Shown here piece by piece: positions 51,930-60,589 of a stretch of DNA of 64,000 bases; the first letter of the stretch is position 1, and each line of letters opens with the position of its first letter. Under the pieces are notes generated by a model, which made no database searches, had not been told where the DNA came from, and saw nothing but the letters and a program-made list of their open reading frames with translations. The stretch is from Amycolatopsis nigrescens CSC17Ta-90 (lineage in GTDB: Bacteria > Actinomycetota > Actinomycetes > Mycobacteriales > Pseudonocardiaceae). A program made the position numbers and the translations under genes. The stretch covers positions 4,030,157 to 4,094,156 of the forward strand of contig NZ_ARVW01000001.1 of NCBI RefSeq assembly GCF_000384315.1. The letters are read 5' to 3'.

Positions 51930-52867
51930 CCGGACAGGAAGGCGAGCAGGGTCTTGCTGGTCTGCTCCGGGGCTTCCAGGTGCGGGAAATGGCCGATCCC
52001 CGGCAGCGACTCGAACTTCGACCGCGGGCCGAGCCACGGTGCCGACGCCCGCGCCGTCTCCTCCAGCACGCAGGGGTCCTGCGCGCCGTGCAGTTGCAGC
52101 ACCGGCACCCCGGCGCGGGTGCCGACGGCGTCGGTGAACCGCCTGCCCTCCCCGCGGAACTGCGCGCGGAACGCCCAGCGGTAGTACTCCAGCGCGCTGT
52201 GCGCCACCCCGGGCACCAGCATCGCCTGGCGAAGCACCTTGGCGGTGGCGTCGAAATCCGCCGTCTCCGGCCAGGCCGGCCCAGACCACTTACGCAGCAG
52301 CGCGCCAACCCGCTCGGCATCGTCGCGCACCAGCCGCCGCTCCGGCGCCATCGGCAGCTGGAACCCGAACAGGTGCCCGGCCGCCCTGGCCTGGCTGGTG
52401 CGCCTGCGGCGCAGCACGGTCCGCGGGATCGCCGCCCGCAGCGCGAGCGGGTGCGCGCCGCCGAGCACGCTCACCGACGAGACGAACCGCGGATGCATGA
52501 TGGCGGTGGACCAGGCGAGCATGCCGCCCCAGGCGTGCCCGACCAGATGGGCGTGGCGCTTGCCCAGCGCGCGGACCAGGCCGGTGACGTCACCGGCGAG
52601 TGTCCAGGCGTCGTAACCCCGCGGCGGTTTGTCCGAGTCGCCGTAGCCGCGCAGGTCGGCGGCGACCACGTGGAACCCGGCCTCGGCCAGTGCGCGCAGC
52701 TGGTGGCGCCAGGCCCACCAGAACTCGGCGAACCCGTGCAGCAGCACCACGGTCGGCCCGTCCGGGTGCCCGGCCTCGGCGATGTGCAGCCGGATGCCGT
52801 TCGCGGAAAGGTCCCGGTGCGTCCAGGGGCCGTCGATGCGGACGGTGGATGGATCGGGCGCCGGCAC
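51920..52867 (-). CDS. Alpha/beta hydrolase, epoxide-hydrolase-like (Rv3670-like), Asp nucleophile absent
   Basis: A 315-residue alpha/beta hydrolase. The oxyanion motif HGFAEFWWAWR (residues 44-54) and the overall plan match epoxide hydrolases and the EphE position in mycobacteria. The nucleophile elbow, VGHDWGG in true epoxide hydrolases, reads LVGHAWGGML here, so the position (A112) is Ala. It may be inactive or use another residue. A late LPGIGHFPHLEAPEQ holds the conserved His. The start is uncertain: GTG 52867 is favoured; upstream codons lie in the preceding gene. The stop lies in the hairpin at 51886-51929. Confidence 0.83.
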   Translation of the reverse strand: MPAPDPSTVRIDGPWTHRDLSANGIRLHIAEAGHPDGPTVVLLHGFAEFWWAWRHQLRALAEAGFHVVAADLRGYGDSDKPPRGYDAWTLAGDVTGLVRALGKRHAHLVGHAWGGMLAWSTAIMHPRFVSSVSVLGGAHPLALRAAIPRTVLRRRRTSQARAAGHLFGFQLPMAPERRLVRDDAERVGALLRKWSGPAWPETADFDATAKVLRQAMLVPGVAHSALEYYRWAFRAQFRGEGRRFTDAVGTRAGVPVLQLHGAQDPCVLEETARASAPWLGPRSKFESLPGIGHFPHLEAPEQTSKTLLAFLSGRE

Positions 52868-52884
52868 GAGGGACTGCTGGACGT

Positions 52885-53379
52885 TCAGCCGCGCACCACG
52901 GGCAGCTCGTGCTCGGTCTCGCGGCCGGGCTTGAGGGCGGCGGCGGTGTCCTTGAAGCTGTTGATCGTCCGCTCGGGCGCTCGGATCTTCTTCACCTTGC
53001 GGTAGCCAAGGAAGGCGAGGAACCCGGCGAAGCCGATCATCAGTGCGAACACGATGCCGAACGCGGCCCAGCGCTTGAACCACTCGGACAGCAGCTCGCC
53101 GAGGAAGAAAAAGAAGAAGAACGAGCTGTACAGCGCGATCACACCGGCAAGGATGAAGAAGACGGTGCCAAGCAGGCCCTTCTTGACCTCCTTGACGACC
53201 TCCGATTTCGCCAGCTCGACCTCGGCCCTGACCAGCGTCGACAGGTGCTGGGTCGCGTCGCTGACCAGCTTCCCGATCGACTCCTCGCCTGCGCCGTTCT
53301 CCTCGTCGCTGGACAGCGGTAGATAGGACACGGCCCCAGCACCGGCGGGGTCGTTGCGTTGGTGTTTGGGGCTGCTCAC
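52885..53379 (-). CDS. Phage-holin-family/DUF1469-type membrane protein (Rv3669-like)
   Basis: A 164-residue protein. The N-terminal 40 residues are polar, followed by helical ESIGKLVSDATQHLSTLVRAEVELAKSEVVKE, the usual front part of the holin superfamily III group. Two membrane helices lie near residues 72-95 (phenylalanine-rich) and 105-127. The tail is basic. Members are thought to shape or stabilise membranes. The start is uncertain: GTG 53379 has CACGAT 7 bases upstream; ATG 53388 and TTG 53406 are alternatives. The hydrolase gene follows at once, so the pair is an operon. Confidence 0.82.
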   Translation of the reverse strand: MSSPKHQRNDPAGAGAVSYLPLSSDEENGAGEESIGKLVSDATQHLSTLVRAEVELAKSEVVKEVKKGLLGTVFFILAGVIALYSSFFFFFFLGELLSEWFKRWAAFGIVFALMIGFAGFLAFLGYRKVKKIRAPERTINSFKDTAAALKPGRETEHELPVVRG

Positions 53380-53460
53380 GGCGCCCATCGTGCCATGCGT
53401 CGCCAAACGAAGCTCGGTGGGCGCGCTATCCGGACGAAATTGCGCGTCCGGCGCTCGCTA

Positions 53461-54666
53461 CTACTCATCCAGGTCGGCGTGTACTTTGCTGCGCCGCAAC
53501 AGCAGCGCCGCCGCCGTCAGCGAGGCGATCGCGGACGCGATCAGCACGGCCGCCTTGGCCAGCTCGCTCGCCTCGCCGTCCAGTGCGAGATCGGCGATCA
53601 GCAGGCTGACCGTGAAACCGACCCCGCCGAGCAGCGACAACGCGCCGAGGTCGCGCCAGCCCATGTCGCGCGGCAGCTCGGCCAGCCGCAGTTTCACCGC
53701 CAGCAGGCTGGCGCCGAGGATGCCGATCACCTTGCCGCCGACCAGTCCGATCAGAATCGCCAACGGCAGCGCGCTGGTGAACACCGAGCCGAGCGAGTCG
53801 GCGCTGATCTCGATTCCGGCGGCGAACAGCGCGAACACCGGCACCGCCAGCGCGGCCGACCACGGCTGCAACCGGTGCTCCAGCCGGATGGCCGGGGCCT
53901 CCTCTTCGCCTTCGTCCGGCCGGACCCTGGTCAGCAGCCCGAGCGCGACCCCGGCGATGGTGGCGTGGATGCCGGCCGAGTGCACCGCGACCCAGGTGAT
54001 CAGCACCAGCGGTACGTACAGCCACGACGAGCGCACCCGCAGGTGTTGCAGCCACGCGTAGAGCGCGAGCGCCAGCACCGCGACGCCGGCCGCGGCCAGG
54101 TTGAAGGTGGCGGTGAACAGCACCGCGATCACGATGATCGCGCCGAGGTCGTCCACCACGGCGAGCGAGAGCAGGAAGACCCTGGCGCTGCTGGGCAGGT
54201 TCGACGCGGTCAGCGCGAGCACGCCGAGTGCGAAGGCGATGTCGGTGGCCACCGGGATGGCCCATGCCCGGTCGATGCCGGGGGTGCCCCAGCCGATGCT
54301 CAGCGCGATCACCGCGGGCGCCACCATGCCGCCGATCGCGGCCACGATCGGCAGCGCCGCGGCCTTGAAGTTGGACAGCTCGCCGACCACCAGCTCGCGT
54401 TTGAGCTCCAGTCCCGCGACGAAGAAGAACAGGGCGAGCAGCCCGTCCTTGGCCCAGTCGCCGATGGAGAGGTTGAGGTGCAGCAGCTCGGGGCCGAGCT
54501 CGAAGTCCCTGATCGCGCGGTAGACGTCGCCGAGCGGGGAGTTCGCCCAGACCAGCGCGATCGCGGTGGCGACCAGCAGGATGATCCCGCCGGTGGTCTC
54601 GGTACGCAGGTAGCGGGCGAATTCCTGGACGGCTTTGGCCGGACGGCTCGGCTCGGCTGAGGTCAC
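53461..54666 (-). CDS. nhaA: Na+/H+ antiporter
   Basis: A 401-residue NhaA antiporter with about twelve membrane helices. The conserved functional aspartates appear in the TDIAFALGVLALTASNLPSSARVFLLSLAVVDDLGAII region (the D-D pair of helix V, VVDDLGA), and helix X has GKVIGI. NhaA exchanges sodium for protons and protects against salt and alkali. GTG 54666 is the first start codon and GGAG lies 9-12 bases upstream. It is an insert in the conserved block, on the same strand as the holin-like gene. A short acidic C-terminus (HADLDE) follows the last helix. Confidence 0.94.
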   Translation of the reverse strand: MTSAEPSRPAKAVQEFARYLRTETTGGIILLVATAIALVWANSPLGDVYRAIRDFELGPELLHLNLSIGDWAKDGLLALFFFVAGLELKRELVVGELSNFKAAALPIVAAIGGMVAPAVIALSIGWGTPGIDRAWAIPVATDIAFALGVLALTASNLPSSARVFLLSLAVVDDLGAIIVIAVLFTATFNLAAAGVAVLALALYAWLQHLRVRSSWLYVPLVLITWVAVHSAGIHATIAGVALGLLTRVRPDEGEEEAPAIRLEHRLQPWSAALAVPVFALFAAGIEISADSLGSVFTSALPLAILIGLVGGKVIGILGASLLAVKLRLAELPRDMGWRDLGALSLLGGVGFTVSLLIADLALDGEASELAKAAVLIASAIASLTAAALLLRRSKVHADLDE

Positions 54667-54851
54667 GCTGGCGGCTCCATGATCGGTCGGCTCTTACCTT
54701 TGCCGACCAGACTTCCCGGCGCACCTTTAACAACATTTTAGCGGCTTCGCTCTTGAATTCCCTACCAACTGTGGTGCCGCGCACCCGTCAGTTTGGGCAG
54801 GCTTACCATGCAAGGTGACAACGATGTCTAGACCACAAGGACGGGCGAGTT

Positions 54852-56309
54852 GTGAGTACCTCAGCCGAGGTGACGCGCGACAAGGGATTCTTCGGGCACC
54901 CACGAGGGCTGGCGAACCTCTTCGGCGTGGAGATGTGGGAGCGGTTCTCCTTCTACGGGATGCAGGGCATCCTGGCGATCTATCTGTACTACACGGTGGA
55001 CCAGGGCGGTCTCGCGCAACCGGAGGCCACCGCGACCAGCGTCGTCGGCGCGTACGGCGGCATGGTCTATCTGTCCACCATCGTCGGCGCCTGGGTCGCG
55101 GACCGGCTGCTCGGCGCGGAACGCACCCTCTTCTACAGCGCCATCCTGATCATGATCGGGCACATCAGCCTGGCCCTGCTGCCGGGACTGACCGGGGTCG
55201 GCGTCGGCCTGGTCTGCGTCGCGATCGGCAGCGGTGGCCTGAAGGGCAACGCGAGCGCGCTGGTCGGCACGCTCTACAGCGAGAAGGACGAGCGGCGCGA
55301 CGCCGGGTTCTCCCTGTTCTACATGGGAATCAACCTCGGCGGCTTCCTCGGCCCGATCTTCACCGGCCTGGCCCAGGACAAGATCGGCTTCCACTACGGC
55401 TTCGGCCTCGCCGCGCTCGGCATGGCGATCGGCCTGGTGCAGTACACCATCGGCCGCCGCAACCTCGGCGAGAACGCCGGTGTGGTGCCGAGCCCGCTGC
55501 CCGCTGCGGAACGGCCGAAGTTCATCGGCATCGGCGTCGCGGTGGTGGCGGTGGTCTTGGCCGCCATGCTGACCGGACTGGTGACCGCGGCGAACCTGGC
55601 GGACGTGGTGGCCGGGGTGACCGCCGTGGCCGCGATCGTCCTCTTCGGAGTGATCCTGAGCAGCCGCAAGGTGGAGCCCGTGGAGCGCAAGCGGGTGCTC
55701 TCGTTCATCCCGATGTTCATCGCCAGCACCGCGTTCTGGTCGCTGTTCCAGCAGCAGTTCACCGTGCTGACCATCTATTCGGACAAGCGGCTGGACCGGA
55801 ACCTGTTCGGCTGGGAGATTCCGGTCTCCTGGGTCAGCTCGATCAACCCGGTGTTCATCATCGTGTTCGCCGCGGTGTTCGCCGCACTGTGGACGAAGCT
55901 CGGCCCGCGCCAGCCGTCCACTCCGATCAAGTTCGCGCTCGGCACCGGCATCATGGGGCTGGCGTTCCTGGCCTTCCTGCCGATGACCGGTGGCGGCGCC
56001 AACTCCGCCCCGATCCTCGGCCTGGTCGGCATCCTGTTCCTGTTCACCGTCGCCGAGCTGATGCTCTCCCCGATCGGCCTGTCGCTGTCCACGAAACTGG
56101 CGCCCAAGGTGTTCCGCAGCCAGATGGTGGCGCTGTTCTTCCTTTCCATCGCGCTCGGCTCGGCGTTGTCCGGCTCGCTGGCCGAGTACTACAACGAGAA
56201 CAACGAGGCGCCGTACTTCGGCGTCATCGGTGGTGTCGCGATCGCGGTCGGCGTGGTCATCGCGGTGATCAGCCCGTTCATCCGGAAACTCATGTCCGGC
56301 GTCCGCTAA
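54852..56309 (+). CDS. POT-family proton-coupled peptide transporter
   Basis: A 485-residue peptide transporter of the POT/PTR2 family. The family signature E-x-x-E-R-F-x-x-Y is present at residues 27-35 (EMWERFSFY). GAWVADRLLGAERTLFYSA is the second signature loop, and FSLFYMGINLGGFLGP is the third, in helix 5. Twelve to fourteen membrane helices are predicted. It takes up di- and tripeptides with protons. The start is GTG 54852; AAGGACGG precedes it at 54836-54843. It diverges from nhaA and is followed by palindrome copy C, with the convergent VIT gene beyond. Confidence 0.94.
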   Translation: MSTSAEVTRDKGFFGHPRGLANLFGVEMWERFSFYGMQGILAIYLYYTVDQGGLAQPEATATSVVGAYGGMVYLSTIVGAWVADRLLGAERTLFYSAILIMIGHISLALLPGLTGVGVGLVCVAIGSGGLKGNASALVGTLYSEKDERRDAGFSLFYMGINLGGFLGPIFTGLAQDKIGFHYGFGLAALGMAIGLVQYTIGRRNLGENAGVVPSPLPAAERPKFIGIGVAVVAVVLAAMLTGLVTAANLADVVAGVTAVAAIVLFGVILSSRKVEPVERKRVLSFIPMFIASTAFWSLFQQQFTVLTIYSDKRLDRNLFGWEIPVSWVSSINPVFIIVFAAVFAALWTKLGPRQPSTPIKFALGTGIMGLAFLAFLPMTGGGANSAPILGLVGILFLFTVAELMLSPIGLSLSTKLAPKVFRSQMVALFFLSIALGSALSGSLAEYYNENNEAPYFGVIGGVAIAVGVVIAVISPFIRKLMSGVR

Positions 56310-56321
56310 CCGCCCGATTGT

Positions 56322-56372
56322 CCGTGAAGGCCACCTTCCCTACCTTCAAAGTAGGCAAGGTGGCCTTCACGG
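56322..56372. repeat. Palindrome copy C of the GAAGGCCACCTTGCC family (2 mismatches)
   Basis: Arms of 25 bases (56322-56346 and 56348-56372) pair except at two positions: a C for G in the left arm's CCTTCCC, and an A for G in the right arm's AAAG. It lies between the convergent POT and VIT genes. Its mismatches show it is decaying or variable compared with copies A and B. Confidence 0.9.
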
Positions 56373-56375
56373 CAT

Positions 56376-57092
56376 TCAGCCGGTGGTGACGCCGAAGAGG
56401 GCGCCGACGTAGTAGGTGACCAGCATGGTGATCGCGCCGACGCCGACATTGCGCAGTACCGCCCGCGCGGGACCGGCGTTGCCGAGCCGGGCGCTGACGA
56501 AACCGGTGAGCGCGAGCCCGGCCACCACGGCCGCCGCGCAGGCCCAGACGCGCAGGGAGACCGGTGGCAGCGCGATCGCCAGCAGGGGCAGCAGCGCGCC
56601 GATCGAAAACGAGCCGAAGGACGCCCACGCCGCCTGCCACGGGCTGGTCAGATTGTCCGGGTCGATCCGCAGTTCGGCGTCCGCGTGCGCCTGGAGAGCG
56701 TCCTTTTCGGTCAGCTCCCTGGCGACCTCCGCGGCCAGCGCGGGGGAAAGCCCGCGCTGCTCGTAGATGCCGGCGAGTTCGCGTTCTTCCGCCTCCGGCA
56801 TGGTTTTCAGCTCTTGCTTCTCCAGCCGCAGCAGCGCGCGCTCGGTGTCCCGCTGGGTGCTCACCGAGACGTACTCGCCGCCGGCCATGGAAAGCGCGCC
56901 GGCGACCAGGCCGGCCACCCCGGCGACCAGGATCGAGGTCCGCTCGGTGGTCGCACCGGCCACCCCGACCACCAGGCCGGCCACCGAGACGATTCCGTCG
57001 TTCGCGCCGAGCACGCCGGCGCGCAGCCAGTTCAGCCTGCCGCCGATGTCTTCGTGGTGTTCGCCGTCATGGGCCTGTTCGGTCACCGCCAC
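56376..57092 (-). CDS. VIT1/CCC1-family iron/manganese transporter
   Basis: A 238-residue VIT-family transporter. NWLRAGVLGANDGIVSVAGLVVGVAGA covers helix 1 with the substrate-site residues. AGALSMAGGEYVSVSTQRDTE is the second signature at the end of helix 2, followed by a cytoplasmic metal-binding helical region (ALLRLEKQELKTMPEAEERELAGIY with several Glu), and three more helices. It probably exports or stores Fe2+ or Mn2+. GTG 57092 (VAVTEQAHDGEH) is the likely start; an extension to 57116 is unlike the family. Confidence 0.92.
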   Translation of the reverse strand: MAVTEQAHDGEHHEDIGGRLNWLRAGVLGANDGIVSVAGLVVGVAGATTERTSILVAGVAGLVAGALSMAGGEYVSVSTQRDTERALLRLEKQELKTMPEAEERELAGIYEQRGLSPALAAEVARELTEKDALQAHADAELRIDPDNLTSPWQAAWASFGSFSIGALLPLLAIALPPVSLRVWACAAAVVAGLALTGFVSARLGNAGPARAVLRNVGVGAITMLVTYYVGALFGVTTG

Positions 57093-57154
57093 AGTCAAAC
57101 ACGGAACGCGCCGCATCGCCGGTGCCGCGAATTCGGCGCCGGAGACAGAAAAAA

Positions 57155-57200
57155 CCCCGTTTCCGGGACGGCCATCGATCGACCGCCCCGGGAAACGGGG
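57155..57200 (-). terminator. Intrinsic terminator of the DUF6319-like gene
   Basis: On the minus strand a 13-bp stem (57187-57200 with 57155-57167) with an inner extension over an 19-base loop is followed by TTTTTT at 57149-57154, the clearest rho-independent terminator in the window. It starts 8 bases after the stop of the gene at 57208. Confidence 0.92.
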
Positions 57201-57207
57201 CCGTGTT

Positions 57208-57639
57208 TCAGTTGTCGAGCTCGGCGAGCGCCTGCTTCGCCTGCTCCAATTCGGCTTCGAGCTGTGCCACCTTCGCGGCCTGCTGCTCGCGGGCGGCGTT
57301 GATCACTTCGTCGATCGGGATGGACAGCTCCTCGTGCAGTTCCTTCGCCGCGCGGGAAACCGCGGCGGCCGGGATCTCCAGCCCGCGCGCGACCCACTTG
57401 CTGCCGTGCTTGAGCTCGGCCTGCCATTCACCGTCGGCGGTGCCGGTGACGGTGAGCGTCAGCTCCACCGTGCGGGTCTTCTTCGCGGCGGGGCCCTTCG
57501 GCCTGCCGCGCTTGGGCTTGGCGCCCTCGGCAGCTTCACCGGTGGCAGGGGCCTCGGTGTCCGTTGCGGTCTCGGTGGCCGGGGTGTCGGTAACCTCGGG
57601 AGCCTTCTGCTCTGGTTCTGTCAAGGAATCCACGGTCAT
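57208..57639 (-). CDS. AT-hook and coiled-coil protein, DUF6319-like
   Basis: A 143-residue protein. Residues 1-42 are acidic and Thr/Glu/Ala-rich and disordered. KPKRGRPKGPAAKK (43-56) is an AT-hook-like basic patch. Residues 57-90 form a small beta domain (TRTVELTLTVTGTADGEW). The C-terminus is a long charged coiled coil (AAKVAQLEAELEQAKQALAEL). It may bind DNA through the hook and multimerise by the coil, possibly as a nucleoid-associated protein. This family recurs in Pseudonocardiaceae (DUF6319 as far as I recall). It ends in a strong terminator. Confidence 0.72.
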   Translation of the reverse strand: MTVDSLTEPEQKAPEVTDTPATETATDTEAPATGEAAEGAKPKRGRPKGPAAKKTRTVELTLTVTGTADGEWQAELKHGSKWVARGLEIPAAAVSRAAKELHEELSIPIDEVINAAREQQAAKVAQLEAELEQAKQALAELDN

Positions 57640-57758
57640 CGTCGGTGTTGTCTCCTTGCCCGGATTGATGGGTACTCCCGGCGCACAGGGTAGAACATTC
57701 GTTCGACTACCCGGCGCCAGGGGTGGTCTGGGCCGTTATCGCCGGGAGGCACCCCGGA

Positions 57759-59750
57759 TTATTCTTCGCCCTTGCCGGTGTTCAGCCCGGTCGAGATCAG
57801 GTCCATGACCGAAGAATCGGCGAGAGTGGTGACGTCGCCGACTTCGCGGTTCTCCGCGACATCACGGAGCAACCGACGCATGATCTTGCCAGAACGGGTC
57901 TTCGGCAGCTCGGGCACGACCATGATCTGCCGCGGTTTGGCGATCGGGCCGATCTCCTTGGCCACGTGGTTGCGCAGCGCCTGCACCGCTTCGGCGCCGC
58001 CGGCGGTGTCGCTGTCCGCGCTGCCGCGCAGGATCACGAAGGCCACGATGCCCTGCCCGGTGGTCGGGTCGGTCGCGCCGACCACGGCCGCCTCGGCCAC
58101 CGTCGGGTGCGAGACCAGCGCGGACTCAACCTCGGTGGTGGAGATCCGGTGCCCGGAAACGTTCATCACGTCGTCCACCCGGCCGAGCAGCCAGATGTCC
58201 CCGTCGTCGTCGTACTTCGCGCCGTCGCCGGCGAAGTAGAAGCCCTGCTCGGAGAACCGCGACCAGTAGGTCTCCTTGAAGCGCTCGTTGTCGCCCCAGA
58301 TCCCGCGCAGCATGGCCGGCCACGGCTTGTCCAGCACCAGGTAGCCGCCACCGCCGTTGCCAACCTCGGTGGCCGAGTCGTCGACCACCTTCGCCGAGAT
58401 GCCCGGCAGCGCGCGCTGCGCCGAACCCGGTTTGGTGGAGGTGACCCCCGGCAGCGGCGAGATCATGATCGCGCCGGTCTCGGTCTGCCACCAGGTGTCC
58501 ACGATCGGCGCCTTGCCCGCGCCGATGTTCTCCCGGTACCAGATCCACGCCTCGGGGTTGATCGGCTCGCCCACACTGCCCAGCACGCGCAGCGACGACA
58601 GGTCGTACTTCTGCGGGATCTCGTTGCCCCACTTCATGAAGGTGCGGATCAGCGTGGGCGCGGTGTAGTAGATGGAGACCTTGTACTTCTGCACGATCTC
58701 CCAGTGCCTGCCCTCGTGCGGGGTGTTCGGCGTGCCTTCGTAGACGACCTGGGTGGCGCGGTTGGCCAGCGGCCCGTACACGATGTACGAGTGCCCGGTA
58801 ACCCAGCCGATGTCCGCCGTGCACCAGTAGACGTCCTGGCCCGGCTTGTGGTCGAACACCACGTTGTGCGTGTACGCGACCTGGGTCAGGTAGCCGCCGG
58901 AGGTGTGCAGGATTCCCTTCGGCTTCCCGGTGGTGCCGCTGGTGTACAGGATGTACAGCGGGTGCTCGGAGTCGAAGGCCTCCGGCTGGTGCTCGGTGGA
59001 CTGCGCCTCGACCAGCTCGTGCCACCAGAGGTCGCGGCCGTCGGTCCACGGCACCTCGCCGTCGAGGTCGGCGCCGGTGCGCCGGACCACGAGCACCTTC
59101 TCCACGCTGCCCGCGCCTTCCAGCGCCTCGTCGACGTTGGCCTTCATCGGCGCGGCCTTGCCTCGGCGGTACTGCCCGTCGGAGGTGATCACCACCCTGG
59201 CCGCGGCGTCGTCCACCCGCGAGCGCAGCGCGGTCGGCGAGAACCCGCCGAACACCACGCTGTGCGTCAGGCCCAGCCGCGCGCAGGCCAGCATCGCGAT
59301 GATCGCCTCGGGGATCATCTGAAGCTGGATCGCCACCCGGTCACCGGCGACAAGGCCGAGTGACGCGAGCCCGTTGGCGGCCTTGGAGACCTCGTCCTTC
59401 AGCTCGGCGTAGGTGAGGTCGCGGGTGTCGCCTGGCTCGCCGACCCAGTGGATCGCGATCTGGTCCCCGTGCCCGGCCTCGACGTGCCGGTCCACGCAGT
59501 TGTACGCCACGTTGAGCTTGCCGCCGACGAACCACTTCGCGAACGGCGCGTCCGACCAGTCCAGCACCTGCGACCACTTGGTGTCCCAGCTCAGCCGCTC
59601 GGCCTGTTTCGCCCAGAAGGCGTCCCGGTCCGCGTCCGCTTCGCCGTAGAGTGCCGCGGGCGCGTTGGCCTGCGCCGCGAACTCCTCGCTCGGCGGAAAG
59701 GTCCGGTTCTCCTGGAGCAGGTTGTCCAACGCTGGGGACTGCTCGGTCAT
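57759..59750 (-). CDS. acs: Acetyl-CoA synthetase
   Basis: A 663-residue AMP-forming acetate-CoA ligase (Rv3667-like). The ATP motif YTSGTTGKPKGILH is near residue 265, WWQTETGAIM near 410 (A5), GRVDDVMNVSGHRISTTEVE (A8) near 520, and the catalytic lysine of A10 lies in PKTRSGKIMRR near residue 610, the usual site of regulation by acetylation. It activates acetate for central metabolism. ATG 59750 has GGAGG 12 bases upstream; an in-frame extension to 59837 is unlike the family. It marks the end of the conserved block. Crp control is known in mycobacteria. Confidence 0.97.
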   Translation of the reverse strand: MTEQSPALDNLLQENRTFPPSEEFAAQANAPAALYGEADADRDAFWAKQAERLSWDTKWSQVLDWSDAPFAKWFVGGKLNVAYNCVDRHVEAGHGDQIAIHWVGEPGDTRDLTYAELKDEVSKAANGLASLGLVAGDRVAIQLQMIPEAIIAMLACARLGLTHSVVFGGFSPTALRSRVDDAAARVVITSDGQYRRGKAAPMKANVDEALEGAGSVEKVLVVRRTGADLDGEVPWTDGRDLWWHELVEAQSTEHQPEAFDSEHPLYILYTSGTTGKPKGILHTSGGYLTQVAYTHNVVFDHKPGQDVYWCTADIGWVTGHSYIVYGPLANRATQVVYEGTPNTPHEGRHWEIVQKYKVSIYYTAPTLIRTFMKWGNEIPQKYDLSSLRVLGSVGEPINPEAWIWYRENIGAGKAPIVDTWWQTETGAIMISPLPGVTSTKPGSAQRALPGISAKVVDDSATEVGNGGGGYLVLDKPWPAMLRGIWGDNERFKETYWSRFSEQGFYFAGDGAKYDDDGDIWLLGRVDDVMNVSGHRISTTEVESALVSHPTVAEAAVVGATDPTTGQGIVAFVILRGSADSDTAGGAEAVQALRNHVAKEIGPIAKPRQIMVVPELPKTRSGKIMRRLLRDVAENREVGDVTTLADSSVMDLISTGLNTGKGEE

Positions 59751-59862
59751 GGTGCAAGGCCTCCTGAAATTGCGGATTCCGCGGGTCACGCCCGGGGGCA
59801 CGGTAACGACGTTAGCCCTCGAAGTAAAAGGTCGCACCGGGTTGAGTCGCGTCCCGAACGAG

Positions 59863-60447
59863 CTAATCGAGCCGCGCCGCCAGCCCTTCCCGCACGGCGG
59901 GCCATTCCGCGGCGACGACCGAGTACACCGCGGTGTCGCGCAGGGTGCCGTCCTTCCGGATCCGGTGTGCCCGCAGGATGCCTTCGTGCCGCGCCCCGAG
60001 CCGCTCGATCGCGCGGCGGGACCGCTCGTTGCGGGAGTCGGTGTGCCAGGTGACGCGGTTCGCGGAGAGGTCCTCGAAAGCCCTGCGCAGCAACAGAAGC
60101 TTGGCCTCGGTGTTGAGCGGGGTGCGCTGCCAGGGGGTGCCGATCCAGGTGTGCCCGATGGCGAGGCCGCGGTGCTTGCGGTCCAGCTCGTAGTAGGACG
60201 TGGTGCCGGCGACCTTGCCGGTGGCGGCGTCGATCTGGGCCCAGCTGATCCGGTCGGGCGCGGCCAGGATCTCGTCCACCATCCGCCGGGTGTCCGCGGG
60301 CTCCGGTGGCCGGTGCAGGCTCAGCCAGGTCCAGATGTCCGGGTCGCGGCCGGCCTCGTGCAGGCCGTCGGCGTGCTCGGGGCCGAGCGGTTCGAGGTGG
60401 ACGTGCTTGCCGTGCAGGCTGGGGCGGTGGTCCCATTCGTCGGTCAT
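59863..60447 (-). CDS. GNAT-family N-acetyltransferase (RimJ/RimL-like)
   Basis: A 194-residue acetyltransferase. The start KHVHLEPLGPEHADGLHEAG is typical of the RimJ/RimL group. The acetyl-CoA site is in the middle third (GTPWQRTPLNTEAKLLLLRRAFE in place of the usual R-x-x-G-x-G/A loop), then VTWHTDSRNERSRRAIERLGARHEGILRAHRIRKDG. This subgroup with TPLNTEAK acetylates amines or protein termini; the substrate is unknown. ATG 60447 follows TAGCGT by 6 bases on the minus strand, a leaderless start. It stands alone, divergent from the phosphoribosyltransferase gene. Confidence 0.92.
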   Translation of the reverse strand: MTDEWDHRPSLHGKHVHLEPLGPEHADGLHEAGRDPDIWTWLSLHRPPEPADTRRMVDEILAAPDRISWAQIDAATGKVAGTTSYYELDRKHRGLAIGHTWIGTPWQRTPLNTEAKLLLLRRAFEDLSANRVTWHTDSRNERSRRAIERLGARHEGILRAHRIRKDGTLRDTAVYSVVAAEWPAVREGLAARLD

Positions 60448-60589
60448 GCGCTCACGCTAAGTCGCCAGGTGGACTTCTAAGAGGGCCAATTCTGAGCTAA
60501 TCGGACAGGCCACTCGTCGTCTTCGCAGGTGCTCTTATGCTCGCCGGAGCAGACACCGCCCCTCGGTGTCGCGGCAGGGAGGACGGCTG

